Origin: Armatimonadota bacterium
GTDB lineage: Bacteria > Armatimonadota > Fimbriimonadia > Fimbriimonadales > GBS-DC
Length of the DNA: 64,000 nucleotides
Direction of reading: 5' to 3'
Assembly: GCA_013359125.1 (NCBI GenBank)
Contig: JABWCR010000004.1
Span: 20,607-84,606, forward strand
Every line of letters starts with the position of its first letter. Position 1 is the first letter of the stretch. A program made the position numbers and the translations under genes. This document shows, in pieces, positions 49,143 to 58,051 of this stretch. The notes beneath the pieces were generated by a model. That model saw only the letters and a list, made by a program, of their open reading frames with translations. It was not told the DNA's origin and did no database searches.

Positions 49143-52129
49143 TGAGCGGTTACGATCAAGACGCAGCCTTCGGGTCTCATGTCCCAACGGACGAGCGCCG
49201 TCCCGTTTTCTTGTCGGATATTGAACTGTGCAGGATTGCCCGTAGCATCAAACATCTCGATTTTGGCGCCCTTGCCGAGGGCGATGCGGGCCGCGCCCGG
49301 TACGCCCAGGGGGCCGCGTAGATAGTAGCCGCTACGGCTGGCCGTCTCTTGCACAAGGGTCGCTTTTCCGGTTGAATGCAACAGCGCCGGCTTGGAAAGG
49401 GAGTTGGAGACGTGAAGCAGGAGCTTAGGCGTCTTGATAGGGATGGTTGGATCTTTCATCACGGCGAGGTTTGGATCGAGCGCGTCGACAAATAGTCCTT
49501 TTAAGGCGGTTGGGGCGGTTGTGGCATAGATGGCATGCCACTCTCCGCGCTTGGCGATGTAGCGAGGGCGTTCGATGTAGCGAAGATTGGCGCGCTGGCA
49601 AGCGAACTTGACGATCGACCTCAAGGCGTCGTCCGACTTGGGATACCGACCGAAGGCATCCGGCGCAATGCCGACAAAGACGATGGCGCCTTGGCCGGCC
49701 GGGGCGACAAACCCCAGCACGCCTTCGTCCGATTCGAACAGTCGCTCGTAGTTGGGCGCATCGGCGAAGGTCATGGGTTCGTCGTTCCGTAATTTCAGGC
49801 CTTGCAAGTCGGGTTTAAGGGCGCGGACAGCACGTTCGGGGAAGGGCGGCTGCTCAGAAAGCGAGACTTCCCACTGTTGCGCGATTTCGAAGCCGATTTG
49901 CGCTCGGTCGGCCTTAGGCAGGTTGAAGCGGTAGGTGAAGGATCGGTTGCCATCGGCGAATCGGCCATCGCGGTTGGTCTTGCTGCCTTGGTCGGCATAT
50001 AGGAAGATTTCTTCGATCTGGCTGCCGGTAAAGAAGGCGGCTCCCACTCGACCGTCCAGTTCGAGTCGGACTTGGCGGATATGGGGGCCGAAGCCGTCCG
50101 ATGGATAGGGGTCGTTCAATCTTAAGTAGACGCTCTTGCCTTGACGAGCCTGCTCCGCAAGGTCGAACCACACCCAACGACGAGCATTGTCTTGGGTTGG
50201 CGCCGGGCCGTGCCTGCCTAACTCGATCCATGTGGACTCGGCAATTGGATCAATATACGTTTGTCGAAGTTTGGCCTCGATGCCAAGCATTGCGAAGAGC
50301 GCTTCGGAAGGCGTTTGGCGACCTTGCTGCCGCCACCACGATTCAGGCATGTCGTTGTACGGGTCCGTCCCACCGAGCAGCACCAGCACGTTGCCGCGCT
50401 TGACCCAGTCGGCCAACGCTCGGACGTGCGGTTCGTCGGGCTTCATGTAGTCAAAGCTTATCAGGCCCACCCTTGCGCGCGCGGCATAGTTAGGCTCGGT
50501 CATGCGCTCCATTGATAGCATCTGTACGGGGATACCGCGCTCGATCAGGGGAAATGTTTTGGCAAGGAAGCCTTCAAAGCGACTGATAGACGGTTCTCCG
50601 CGCTGATAGGCCATGGTGTCGGAGAAGAACGCGGCGACCCCGTTCGTGCCGGCATCGAGAGTTGCATTCGAACGGGCCGCCGACTCCAATGCCCGAATCC
50701 CGCTGAGAACCGTCGTAGCATAGTCGGTTGGGACGCGGCCAAAGATTCGCTCGGGCCAGGGGAGAACTTCGAATTGTTGGGCTTCAGTAAAGAATAGTGA
50801 CGCTACCAGCGTGGTCGCATAGAGGCGTCGGCAATCTTCGATCGCTAAGGTTGGAGCGTCGGAGAGCGGGTCCATCAGAAACCAAAGGTTCTTGCCCGTG
50901 CCTCGCGTCAGGCCTGCGAGCGATGCGTATTCGGCGTACGATAGCAAGAACGGTTCTTCGGGGTATCGGCCCAGATCGATTTCGGTGCGCACGGTGTCGC
51001 TCCAGACCTGACCGATCGCGTCTTGCACGAGAGGATTGAGCAGGGTTTGATGATGAGCAAAGGCAATCCGCCAAAAAGGATAGTTGATGGGGCTGTGAAC
51101 GGCAATCATGCGGCGCGCATTTGAGAATGGCTTCAAGATCGAATGGGTCATATCCGCCATCAGTTTCGCTTTGAACCGATCCGTCTGCCAACGGGCGGAA
51201 GGAGATGAATGGGGAAGCGGCGGGTCGGCGCCGAACTGGTCGCGCCAGAGCGACTTGAAGGCCTCTTCGTAACCGGCGTCGGCCCAATACTCGGGCTCTT
51301 CGGGCGCGATCGCGGTGGAGCCTGCTTGGATCGCCTTTCGATAGTAATCTAACTGCGTTTGAAGGCGGTCTTCGGTCGGCGCCAAGTAGAAGCTATTGGC
51401 AATGCTGATAGCGGAGCCGTCTGCGCGTCTCTGTACGTTTTGCGGATTGGCCTCGGCATACGGTTGGTAGTCTCGAAATCCGCCCATGGTTTGAACGCGA
51501 TAGCCTCGGTCGGCCCATCCCTTTATCCGGTTGGCATCGCTTGAATAGACGAGCACGGCGTCTGTGAAGAGGTCTAACTTCGGCTCGTAAGGCGCCCCCG
51601 TTTGGAATGTGGAACGGGGAGATGCCGGCGGTTTTACGCGCACCTGGCTGCCCGGCCCGCCGACTAGCCTTTCGATCGCATCGCCATAGCCGCTGTTGTC
51701 CAGATCGACGTCTTCTGCGCTAAACGATGCCGAGTAGAAGACCATCCTTTGTCCCCGCCCGGCAGAAAGATTAAGGCTGACCGTTTGCGTCGGCGGCGAT
51801 GTTGGAAGCGAGAATTCGATTGCGCGCGTGTCGGCTTTGCCCGTAAGCGCTCGCGATAGAATCAGTTTGCCGCCAGATGAAATCCTTGCCGTTCCAGCGC
51901 CTGCAGACGTGAGACTGATCCGACATTTCATACCGCTGAGAGCGCGGAAGTTGACGGTCATTTGTGCGTTGGCAGGGACTATTCGCTCCCCATTTTGAAA
52001 TCGCGTGCGCGCGTTGAGCGACATTGCGCCAGCTTCGCTACCGGCCTTGACGCTGGATGAAATCTTGGCCATCTGGGCGGGCGAATAGTGGAATAAAAGG
52101 AAGAGAAGCAGGGCAAGAACGGAACGCAT
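49139..52129 (-). CDS. Large exported glycosidase-like protein
   Basis: This 996-residue protein has a signal peptide (SVLALLLFLLFHYSPAQ), a beta-sandwich N-terminal part (about 20-150), a TIM-barrel-like middle (PEEPEYW near 280; AYASLAGLTRG; PLSDAPTLAIEDCRRLYATTLVAS), a Rossmann/GATase1-like part (VGLISFDYMKPDEPHVRALADWVKRGNVLVLLGG) and C-terminal beta domains. The order resembles GH42-type glycosidases with a trimerisation domain, but I cannot name a family or both catalytic acids with confidence. Its stop overlaps ccmA (ATGA), an unexpected partner. Confidence 0.6.
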   Translation of the reverse strand: MRSVLALLLFLLFHYSPAQMAKISSSVKAGSEAGAMSLNARTRFQNGERIVPANAQMTVNFRALSGMKCRISLTSAGAGTARISSGGKLILSRALTGKADTRAIEFSLPTSPPTQTVSLNLSAGRGQRMVFYSASFSAEDVDLDNSGYGDAIERLVGGPGSQVRVKPPASPRSTFQTGAPYEPKLDLFTDAVLVYSSDANRIKGWADRGYRVQTMGGFRDYQPYAEANPQNVQRRADGSAISIANSFYLAPTEDRLQTQLDYYRKAIQAGSTAIAPEEPEYWADAGYEEAFKSLWRDQFGADPPLPHSSPSARWQTDRFKAKLMADMTHSILKPFSNARRMIAVHSPINYPFWRIAFAHHQTLLNPLVQDAIGQVWSDTVRTEIDLGRYPEEPFLLSYAEYASLAGLTRGTGKNLWFLMDPLSDAPTLAIEDCRRLYATTLVASLFFTEAQQFEVLPWPERIFGRVPTDYATTVLSGIRALESAARSNATLDAGTNGVAAFFSDTMAYQRGEPSISRFEGFLAKTFPLIERGIPVQMLSMERMTEPNYAARARVGLISFDYMKPDEPHVRALADWVKRGNVLVLLGGTDPYNDMPESWWRQQGRQTPSEALFAMLGIEAKLRQTYIDPIAESTWIELGRHGPAPTQDNARRWVWFDLAEQARQGKSVYLRLNDPYPSDGFGPHIRQVRLELDGRVGAAFFTGSQIEEIFLYADQGSKTNRDGRFADGNRSFTYRFNLPKADRAQIGFEIAQQWEVSLSEQPPFPERAVRALKPDLQGLKLRNDEPMTFADAPNYERLFESDEGVLGFVAPAGQGAIVFVGIAPDAFGRYPKSDDALRSIVKFACQRANLRYIERPRYIAKRGEWHAIYATTAPTALKGLFVDALDPNLAVMKDPTIPIKTPKLLLHVSNSLSKPALLHSTGKATLVQETASRSGYYLRGPLGVPGAARIALGKGAKIEMFDATGNPAQFNIRQENGTALVRWDMRPEGCVLIVTAQ

Positions 52130-52178
52130 CCCCCTGATGATACCTAAGGCTGTGCGAACCCTACTACGTCGTCAAGCG

Positions 52179-52184
52179 TATAAT
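52179..52184 (+). promoter_or_regulatory. -10 box (TATAAT) of the M48 protease gene
   Basis: TATAAT ends 15 bases before the ATG at 52199. Only a partial AAGG lies between, so the leader is very short. Confidence 0.45.
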
Positions 52185-52198
52185 AAGGCAGAACCCGC

Positions 52199-53326
52199 AT
52201 GAAACGAACCTTGATTCTATTGGCGATTGTCTTGCAGGCCGCGCTTGCGTGTCAAGATCCGCCTCCGGTCGATCCTAAGATGAAGGAGGCGATCGAGTTC
52301 GGCACGTCCGCCGCCGCCGAGATCGAGAAGCAGTTCAAGATTGTGAGCGATCCGGCGATGAACGAGCGGGTGAGCAGGATCGGCCAAGCGCTGGCGGAGA
52401 TTGCGCGCAAGACTCCCGTAGAGGCGCACTGGGGCGAGGAGCGCGGGTCTCAATTCGAATACAAGTTCAAAATACTGGACGAAAAGGACGTTAACGCCTT
52501 CTCGATTCCGGGCGGTTTCATCTACGTGCACAAGAGCCTGTTGGACTTTGTTCAGTCAGATCACGAGCTTGCGGGGGTACTAGCGCACGAGATCGCCCAT
52601 GCGGCGCATTACCATGTGATGAAGCTGATCGCAGAAGACAACAAGGTTAACCGCCAAGTCATGCTGCCTGTGCTGATCGGCGCGCTGATCGGCAAACTTC
52701 CCACAGAGGATACGATCAATTTGTATCAGGGCGCGGCGTTGTATCGGGTGGCCAAGATCAACAGTTTTGGTCAAGAAGCCGAGATCGACGCGGACATGAC
52801 GGCGATCGAATACCTGCGTCGTTCCGATTACAATCCGGTCGGGCTACTGACCTTCTTGGAGCGTTTACAGGCTGAGGAGCGCAAGCGGCCCCAGTTAGAT
52901 TGGGGTGTTTTTAGGACGCATCCGCCGACCCGAGATCGCGTCAAGAGCGTGCTCGGGCACTTAGCAAAACACAATTTGCCAGTCAAGCGACGAGAGGTCA
53001 GCCCGGGATTGAGGATCATCGCCAAAGAGCTCGCGCCCGACCGATTTGAGGTGCGGCTCGAGACCATCAGCATCTTTACGACGGCAGAGAAGGATAAGGC
53101 CGAGAAGATAGCCCTTCGGCTCAACGCCGCGCTCGACGACGGTCTGGAGCTTTATGAGATTCAGATGGGGACGGATGGCCGCTCCGTGTTTATGCGCGGC
53201 GAACCATTGATCGAGGTATCCGAGGCGGATGCGAAAGCGGCGGGCGACGCGGCCGAGAATCTGGCGCGCGCCGCCCGCGAGGCGATCCGAAGGCTTCTGT
53301 GGGCCGATGCCGTTCGTCGATCTTAG
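52199..53326 (+). CDS. Exported M48-family metalloprotease
   Basis: This 375-residue protein has a signal peptide (RTLILLAIVLQAALA; C18 could be a lipoprotein cysteine, but the lipobox is weak). The M48 catalytic region follows: NAFSIPGGFIYVHKSLLDF, HEIAH (H130, E131, H134) and the third ligand in QEAEIDADMTAIEYL. This is the layout of BepA/LoiP-type periplasmic proteases involved in outer-membrane protein quality control; the usual TPR tail of BepA is absent. The C-terminal 130 residues are uncharacterised. It ends three bases before the convergent metalloprotease gene. Confidence 0.85.
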   Translation: MKRTLILLAIVLQAALACQDPPPVDPKMKEAIEFGTSAAAEIEKQFKIVSDPAMNERVSRIGQALAEIARKTPVEAHWGEERGSQFEYKFKILDEKDVNAFSIPGGFIYVHKSLLDFVQSDHELAGVLAHEIAHAAHYHVMKLIAEDNKVNRQVMLPVLIGALIGKLPTEDTINLYQGAALYRVAKINSFGQEAEIDADMTAIEYLRRSDYNPVGLLTFLERLQAEERKRPQLDWGVFRTHPPTRDRVKSVLGHLAKHNLPVKRREVSPGLRIIAKELAPDRFEVRLETISIFTTAEKDKAEKIALRLNAALDDGLELYEIQMGTDGRSVFMRGEPLIEVSEADAKAAGDAAENLARAAREAIRRLLWADAVRRS

Positions 53327-53329
53327 CTC

Positions 53330-55150
53330 TTAGGGACAGCCTTGGCCAAAACCGGCCAACACCGTCGCTAGGTCCGTATCGTCTACCACTCCGTTCTGGT
53401 TGATGTCGCCGAGCAGCCGGTCGCCAGTCATGCCGAACTGATCCAGCAAGATCGACAAGTCTGTGTCATCGATACAGCCGTCGTTGGTGATGTCGCCTGG
53501 CATGGGAGGTCCTACCCGGACGTTATCGATGTACCAGATGTCGTTCGTTTCATTGACGTTTACGCCAAAGCGAAGTCTAAACTCGTTATGCCGACCGGCG
53601 GTCGGGAAGGTGAAACGGTAGCGCCTGACAGAATCGCCCGTCGTCCATGGCTCAATGGTCGCTATGTTGACCCAACGCAAGTTGTTCGCCCAATAGTCGA
53701 CAATGAGGGCGTCTCCCGGCTCGCAACCTTGAGACTGCGCCAAGAAACTGGCTTCGGTGTTAGAGGGCGCGCCGCCCATGAGGATGAAGTGCGTCCTGAG
53801 GTCGTCGTTTCTCAAGGCATTGTTCGGTGTGAAGGAGTTGTCCAAGCGTACTCGCCATGGCTCTCGAAAATCGCTCGCGGTGGCGATAGTCGGGCCCTGG
53901 ACATAGACCCACTTGTTAGCATCAAAGGAACTAGTGGGGAACGAGTCAAAGAAAGGAAGCGGGATCGGCGCGGGTTCGACAGTCAGACAGGTTCTCGAGT
54001 TTCGGAAGGTTGTAATGCTGTTGCGCGATCTCGTTCCAAACGTGGTGCAGTTGCCTGCGCAACCGCCCAGTCCGCTGCACATGATGTAGCAATCGGCGTC
54101 GCCGTTGCAGTGGCTGGCGCTCCAGTTGTGGCCCAATTCATGGGCGGTCAGACACGTTCGACTGGTCATGTTGGTCGTGTAGCGCGACTCGGAAACGCCA
54201 TAACCGCTGCCTTGAGACGTGCTTGCACAGATCGTGCTTAGGTAAGCGATGCCGATAATGTTGCTATCGATATCCTTGCCTGTAAATAGGTGCGCGATGT
54301 CTCGCCTCACGAATGGAAGGTTCGTGTTCCAGTGGGATCGGAATTCTCCAAGCAGGGTGCTTGAGTTGGTGCTTGTATAAGGATCAGGTTCGCCGGTTCG
54401 AACGATAATGGTGGTAACTTCGTATGAGATGTCAACGGTGTTCTCATAGATGGTCTCCACATTATTCATAACCAGTTCGATATCGTTCACCGTGTTGGGA
54501 ACGCTATTGCCGTTTCGCCCATAGAACTCGAAATCGGCGTCTATGGCAACATCGCAAATCATGTCGCCTGTCAACTGAATATTGGCCTCGAAATTTGCAA
54601 GTTGCTTGAGCCAGGCTCGATGGTCGGGCTGATCGATGTCGTCCGCGCCGCAGCGATAGTTTTCGGTCTTTCGCACGTCGCAACCTTGATAGACGACGTG
54701 CATCTTTGGGTCTGCGGTCGGGTCAAAGTCGATAAGGGGCTGAATCCAGTAGGTTGTATCGCTACCGATTCGGATTTGCGCGTTCAGCCGACCGTCGATC
54801 AAGTTGCCAGCGACGAGAGAATCTGGGTAGTCTCGCGCTGTACCTCTAAAGGTACGCGGCGCAGGCGCAGGATGGTCCACAAGTTTTCCGTCGGCGCCTT
54901 GGACGAGAAGTCGGAAGTCGTCCGAGCGCATTGTATAGGGACGTACGAGGAGCGCTCGATCCATGTCGGCAAATCGAACCACAAGGTCGATTTCGGCTTC
55001 CACGCGATCGGGCAATTCAAGCCGAACGAGCTCGCACTGGGCGAATTCGGGCAGTTTCGGTAATTGTTTCGGAGTTGCGCTTCCTGGTTGCGCCGCGGCG
55101 ACAGCGATCGCCGCAAAGCAAAGGACGGAGATCAGAATCCGGTTGCTCAT
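53330..55150 (-). CDS. Exported M12-like (reprolysin-type) metalloprotease with dockerin-type repeats
   Basis: This 606-residue protein has a signal peptide, a propeptide-like N-terminal region (about 30-190) and a metzincin domain with RDIAHLFTG, HELGHNWSASH (H337, E338, H341, H347) and the Met-turn CYIMCSG (M357), rich in Cys like reprolysins. A beta-sandwich domain follows (PLPFFDSFPTSSFDANKWVY, about 390-540). The end carries two calcium-binding repeats, GDITNDGCIDDTDLSILLDQFG and GDINQNGVVDDTDLATVLAGFG. ATG at 55150 preceded by AGGAGG. Presumably a secreted protein-degrading enzyme. Confidence 0.88.
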   Translation of the reverse strand: MSNRILISVLCFAAIAVAAAQPGSATPKQLPKLPEFAQCELVRLELPDRVEAEIDLVVRFADMDRALLVRPYTMRSDDFRLLVQGADGKLVDHPAPAPRTFRGTARDYPDSLVAGNLIDGRLNAQIRIGSDTTYWIQPLIDFDPTADPKMHVVYQGCDVRKTENYRCGADDIDQPDHRAWLKQLANFEANIQLTGDMICDVAIDADFEFYGRNGNSVPNTVNDIELVMNNVETIYENTVDISYEVTTIIVRTGEPDPYTSTNSSTLLGEFRSHWNTNLPFVRRDIAHLFTGKDIDSNIIGIAYLSTICASTSQGSGYGVSESRYTTNMTSRTCLTAHELGHNWSASHCNGDADCYIMCSGLGGCAGNCTTFGTRSRNSITTFRNSRTCLTVEPAPIPLPFFDSFPTSSFDANKWVYVQGPTIATASDFREPWRVRLDNSFTPNNALRNDDLRTHFILMGGAPSNTEASFLAQSQGCEPGDALIVDYWANNLRWVNIATIEPWTTGDSVRRYRFTFPTAGRHNEFRLRFGVNVNETNDIWYIDNVRVGPPMPGDITNDGCIDDTDLSILLDQFGMTGDRLLGDINQNGVVDDTDLATVLAGFGQGCP

Positions 55151-55268
55151 AGGGCCTCCTATTGCCTTGGTCTCGTTAGGAATTGTACACCAAGTTCTTG
55201 AGGAAGGCCCCCTCAAAACCCGAAAGATATGCCATAATCTAAGTAACCCTACACGCGGGAGGCGCACG

Positions 55269-55793
55269 ATGCACAAAGCAATCAAGGTTGGAGTACTGAC
55301 CGGAGCGTTGGTTCTGGTCGCTGGTTTATTCTTTTCGTCCGGCAGCGCCGAGTTGGCCAAGGGGCAGAAGATGCCCGCAGCCGCGCTCACGGACATCAAC
55401 GGCAAAGAGGTCAAGATCGGCAAGACCGGTCGAGTAGCCTTGGTCGACTTTTGGGCGACTTGGTGCGGTCCTTGCAAGGCGGCTATCCCCCATCTTCAGG
55501 ATCTGCACAACAAGTATGCCAAACAAGGCGTAGACATCATTGGCGTTGCGCTCGATTCGGGCGCTCCGAACGAGGTCAAACAGTTTGCTAAGGAGTGGAA
55601 GATGACCTATCCGGTCGTGCCCATGCCCAGCGAGCGCGTTGACAAAGAGATGATGTCGAAGTTCAAGGTCGAGGCTTTTCCGACCATGTATATTGTGGAC
55701 AAGAAGGGCATTATCCGCTTTGCCCATACGGGCTTTAGCAAGGACGACGTTGCGAAGTTCAACAAGGTGATTGGAGATCTGCTTGCGGAATAA
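55269..55793 (+). CDS. Exported TlpA-like thioredoxin
   Basis: This 174-residue protein has an N-terminal signal anchor (AIKVGVLTGALVLVAGLFF), a thioredoxin fold with DFWATWCGPC (C66, C69), the GVALDSG insert and the EAFPTMYIVDKKG cis-Pro loop. TlpA/ResA proteins keep CxxCH cysteines reduced for haem attachment, fitting the ccm genes and cytochromes in this window, though the link is inferred. GGGAGG precedes the ATG at 55269; the open frame upstream lies in the divergent leader. A 10-bp hairpin follows the stop by five bases. Confidence 0.88.
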   Translation: MHKAIKVGVLTGALVLVAGLFFSSGSAELAKGQKMPAAALTDINGKEVKIGKTGRVALVDFWATWCGPCKAAIPHLQDLHNKYAKQGVDIIGVALDSGAPNEVKQFAKEWKMTYPVVPMPSERVDKEMMSKFKVEAFPTMYIVDKKGIIRFAHTGFSKDDVAKFNKVIGDLLAE

Positions 55794-55798
55794 CGTTC

Positions 55799-55827
55799 GA
55801 GGGCCGCTCTTGACAATAGCGGCCCTC
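55799..55827. terminator. 10-bp hairpin whose loop holds the infC -35 box
   Basis: GAGGGCCGCT (55799-55808) and AGCGGCCCTC (55818-55827) pair perfectly around a nine-base loop. It follows the TlpA-like stop by five bases. The loop contains TTGACA (55810-55815). No T-run follows, so termination efficiency is uncertain. Confidence 0.6.
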
Positions 55828-55839
55828 CTTCGATATAAT
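55810..55839 (+). promoter_or_regulatory. Promoter of the infC-rpmI-rplT-pheST operon
   Basis: TTGACA (55810-55815) and TATAAT (55834-55839) are 18 bases apart. This near-consensus promoter matches the high expression expected of the translation genes behind it. Its -35 box lies in the loop of the upstream hairpin. Confidence 0.8.
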
Positions 55840-55874
55840 AGCGCGGATTTGGAGGCTACTGCAATCGAGGCGTC

Positions 55875-56483
55875 GTGGCAATAGATAGGCAATTTCGCAT
55901 CAACGAGCGCATAACCGCTCGCGAAGTGCGCGTTATCGACGATGAGGGCAATCAGTTAGGCATCATGCCCTCTCGCAAGGCTCTCATGATCGCCCGGGAA
56001 AAGGGGTTAGATCTCGTCATGGTGTCTCCTACTTCGAACCCGCCGGTCTGCCGTATTTTGGATTTTGGTAAGTTCAAGTACGAGACAGAAAAGCAAGAGC
56101 GGGAGTCGCGCAAAAAGCACAAACAGGCCGAACTGAAGGCCATTCGCATCCGACCGAACATCGACGACCACGACATTGCGGTAAAAGTTCGTCGGGCGAT
56201 CGAGTTTTTTCAGGATGGCGATAAGGTAAAATTCACTCTCATTTTTCGAAGTCGAGAGATTACGCGGCCCGAACGCGGCCATCAGGTGCTCGAGAAGATC
56301 GTCAAACTGACGGAAGAGTACGGCGCGGTTGAAAAGCCTGCTGTGGCCGAGGGACGCACGCTGATCATGATCATGGCGCCCAAAAAGGGCGCGACCAAAC
56401 CCGCCGAGAAGGCGGCCTCGACGGGAGGTAAGGAGAACGATGCCGAAGCTGAAAACGAACAAGTCGGCGGCCAAGCGGTTTAA
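55875..56483 (+). CDS. infC: Translation initiation factor IF-3
   Basis: This 202-residue protein has the IF3-N domain ([25 protein letters not shown]) and the IF3-C domain ([45 protein letters not shown], then [13 protein letters not shown]). It binds the 30S subunit and checks start codons. The start is GTG at 55875, with GAGG four bases before it. A charged C-terminal extension of about 25 residues ([22 protein letters not shown]) is longer than usual and reads through the ribosome-binding site and first codons of rpmI, giving a 44-base overlap. Confidence 0.97.
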   Translation: MAIDRQFRINERITAREVRVIDDEGNQLGIMPSRKALMIAREKGLDLVMVSPTSNPPVCRILDFGKFKYETEKQERESRKKHKQAELKAIRIRPNIDDHDIAVKVRRAIEFFQDGDKVKFTLIFRSREITRPERGHQVLEKIVKLTEEYGAVEKPAVAEGRTLIMIMAPKKGATKPAEKAASTGGKENDAEAENEQVGGQAV

Positions 56484-56640
56484 GAAAACTTCGACCGGCA
56501 AATTGATGCGGCGCCATGCCTATGACAGCCACCTGTTTTTGCACAAAAGCGGGAGCCGCAAGCGCAGACTGGCCCGCGAGGGCGAAGTATTCAAAGGCGA
56601 ATTGAAGCGAATGTACCGCCTGATGGGCGGCAAAAAGTAA
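56440..56640 (+). CDS. rpmI: Ribosomal protein bL35
   Basis: This 66-residue basic protein ([32 protein letters not shown]) is a standard bL35. It starts inside the infC 3' end with AAGGAG upstream of its ATG. The classical infC-rpmI-rplT order is conserved. Confidence 0.97.
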   Translation: MPKLKTNKSAAKRFKKTSTGKLMRRHAYDSHLFLHKSGSRKRRLAREGEVFKGELKRMYRLMGGKK

Positions 56641-56668
56641 TAGCGCCGAATTTAGACGGAGGACGCAC

Positions 56669-57016
56669 ATGCCACGAGTGAAAGGCGGGATTGTTACCCG
56701 ACGACGACATAAGAAACTGCTAAAGAGGGCCGAGGGCTACTTTAGCGGCAAGAGCAAACTGTACAGAAAGGCGCACGAGCAGGTGATGAAGTCCCTGATG
56801 TACGCCTATCGCGATCGTCGCGCAAAGAAGCGCGAGTTTCGCCGTCTTTGGATTCAGCGCATCAGCGCAGGTTGCCGAAGCATGGGCGTCAAATACAACG
56901 AGTTGATCCATTCGATGACCGAGAAGGGCATGGCGATCGACCGCAAAATGCTTGCCGATCTGGCCGCTCGCGATCCGCAAGCATTCGAGCAATTCGTCCA
57001 GCAAGCGCGCGCTTAG
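56669..57016 (+). CDS. rplT: Ribosomal protein bL20
   Basis: This 115-residue protein has the bL20 signature (PRVKGGIVTRRRHKKLLKRAEGYFSGKSKLYR; RLWIQRISAGCRSMGVKYNELI). It is needed early in 50S assembly and, in other bacteria, represses its own operon by binding the leader; I saw no clear L20-binding structure here. GGAGG lies upstream of the ATG. Confidence 0.97.
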   Translation: MPRVKGGIVTRRRHKKLLKRAEGYFSGKSKLYRKAHEQVMKSLMYAYRDRRAKKREFRRLWIQRISAGCRSMGVKYNELIHSMTEKGMAIDRKMLADLAARDPQAFEQFVQQARA

Positions 57017-57019
57017 TGA

Positions 57020-58051
57020 ATGGACGTTATCGGCGAAGCGCTGAAATCGGCCAAAGCCGAGATTGCTTCGGCCTCAACTGTCTCTGACCTAACTTCCATC
57101 GAGCACGCCTACTTAGGCAAGAAAGGCGTGCTCAGCGTTCTTACAAAAGAGATTCCAATGCTGTCGGCCGATCAGCGGCCTGCGTTCGGCCAGCGGTTGA
57201 ACGATGCTCGACGAGAGGTCGAATCGCTGATCGAAGACCGACGCGCCGTGTTGCTGGCAATAGAAACGGCCACGGCGATCGAGCGCGACAGAGTGGACGT
57301 TACCTTCCCCGGGACGGCGCATCGGAGCGCAGGGCGACATCCCTTGACGATTACCGCCGCACGGGTCAAGGCGGCGCTGATCGGCTTGGGCTTTGAGTTC
57401 CTGGAGAGCCCCGAGATCGAAAAGCACGAGTACAATTTCGGCGCGCTCAATTATCCGGACGATCATCCGGCGATGGACGAACAGAACTCTTTCTTGCTGG
57501 CCGACGGATGGCTTCTGAGAACGCAGACAACGGCCGTGCAGGGCAGGGCATTCGAGACGAAAAAACCACCGATGCGATGCGCAATCATCGGTCGCTGTTT
57601 TCGATACGAAGCGGTCGATGCGACGCATCACCACACCTTTCATCAGGTAGACGCTTTCATGATCGATCGCGGAATCAGCATGGCGAACCTAAAAGCCACG
57701 CTGGGTCAATTTGCTCGCGCAATGTTCGGCCCCGGCGTCCGAGTGCGATTTAGGCCGGACTTTTTCCCGTTCGTCGAGCCGGGCGTCGATTACAGCGTGT
57801 CCTGTTTCTTCTGCGATGGACAGGGCTGCGGGATTTGCAAGAAATCTGGCTGGATCGAGTTGGGCGGCGCAGGACTGATCCATCCGAACATCTTGGAGCG
57901 GTACGGGATCGACCCAGAAGAGTGGTCCGGGTTTGCCTTTGGCCTCGGAATCGAGCGGATACCCATGCTCCAGTACGGCGTGGACGATCTGAGGCTGTTT
58001 CTTGAGAACGACCTGAGATTCTTAGACCAGTTTAGGAGTTTGGGCGGCTAA
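57020..58051 (+). CDS. pheS: Phenylalanyl-tRNA synthetase alpha subunit
   Basis: This 343-residue class II synthetase subunit has the N-terminal coiled coil (residues 1-90) and the catalytic motifs: HPLTITAARVKAALIGLGFEF, MDEQNSFLLADGWLLRTQTTAVQ, RCFRYEAVDATHHHTFHQVDAFM (motif 2) and the motif 3 region GFAFGLGIERIPMLQYG. It activates Phe as the alpha part of an alpha2-beta2 enzyme. It starts four bases after rplT, and its stop shares a base with the pheT ATG (TAATG). Confidence 0.97.
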   Translation: MDVIGEALKSAKAEIASASTVSDLTSIEHAYLGKKGVLSVLTKEIPMLSADQRPAFGQRLNDARREVESLIEDRRAVLLAIETATAIERDRVDVTFPGTAHRSAGRHPLTITAARVKAALIGLGFEFLESPEIEKHEYNFGALNYPDDHPAMDEQNSFLLADGWLLRTQTTAVQGRAFETKKPPMRCAIIGRCFRYEAVDATHHHTFHQVDAFMIDRGISMANLKATLGQFARAMFGPGVRVRFRPDFFPFVEPGVDYSVSCFFCDGQGCGICKKSGWIELGGAGLIHPNILERYGIDPEEWSGFAFGLGIERIPMLQYGVDDLRLFLENDLRFLDQFRSLGG

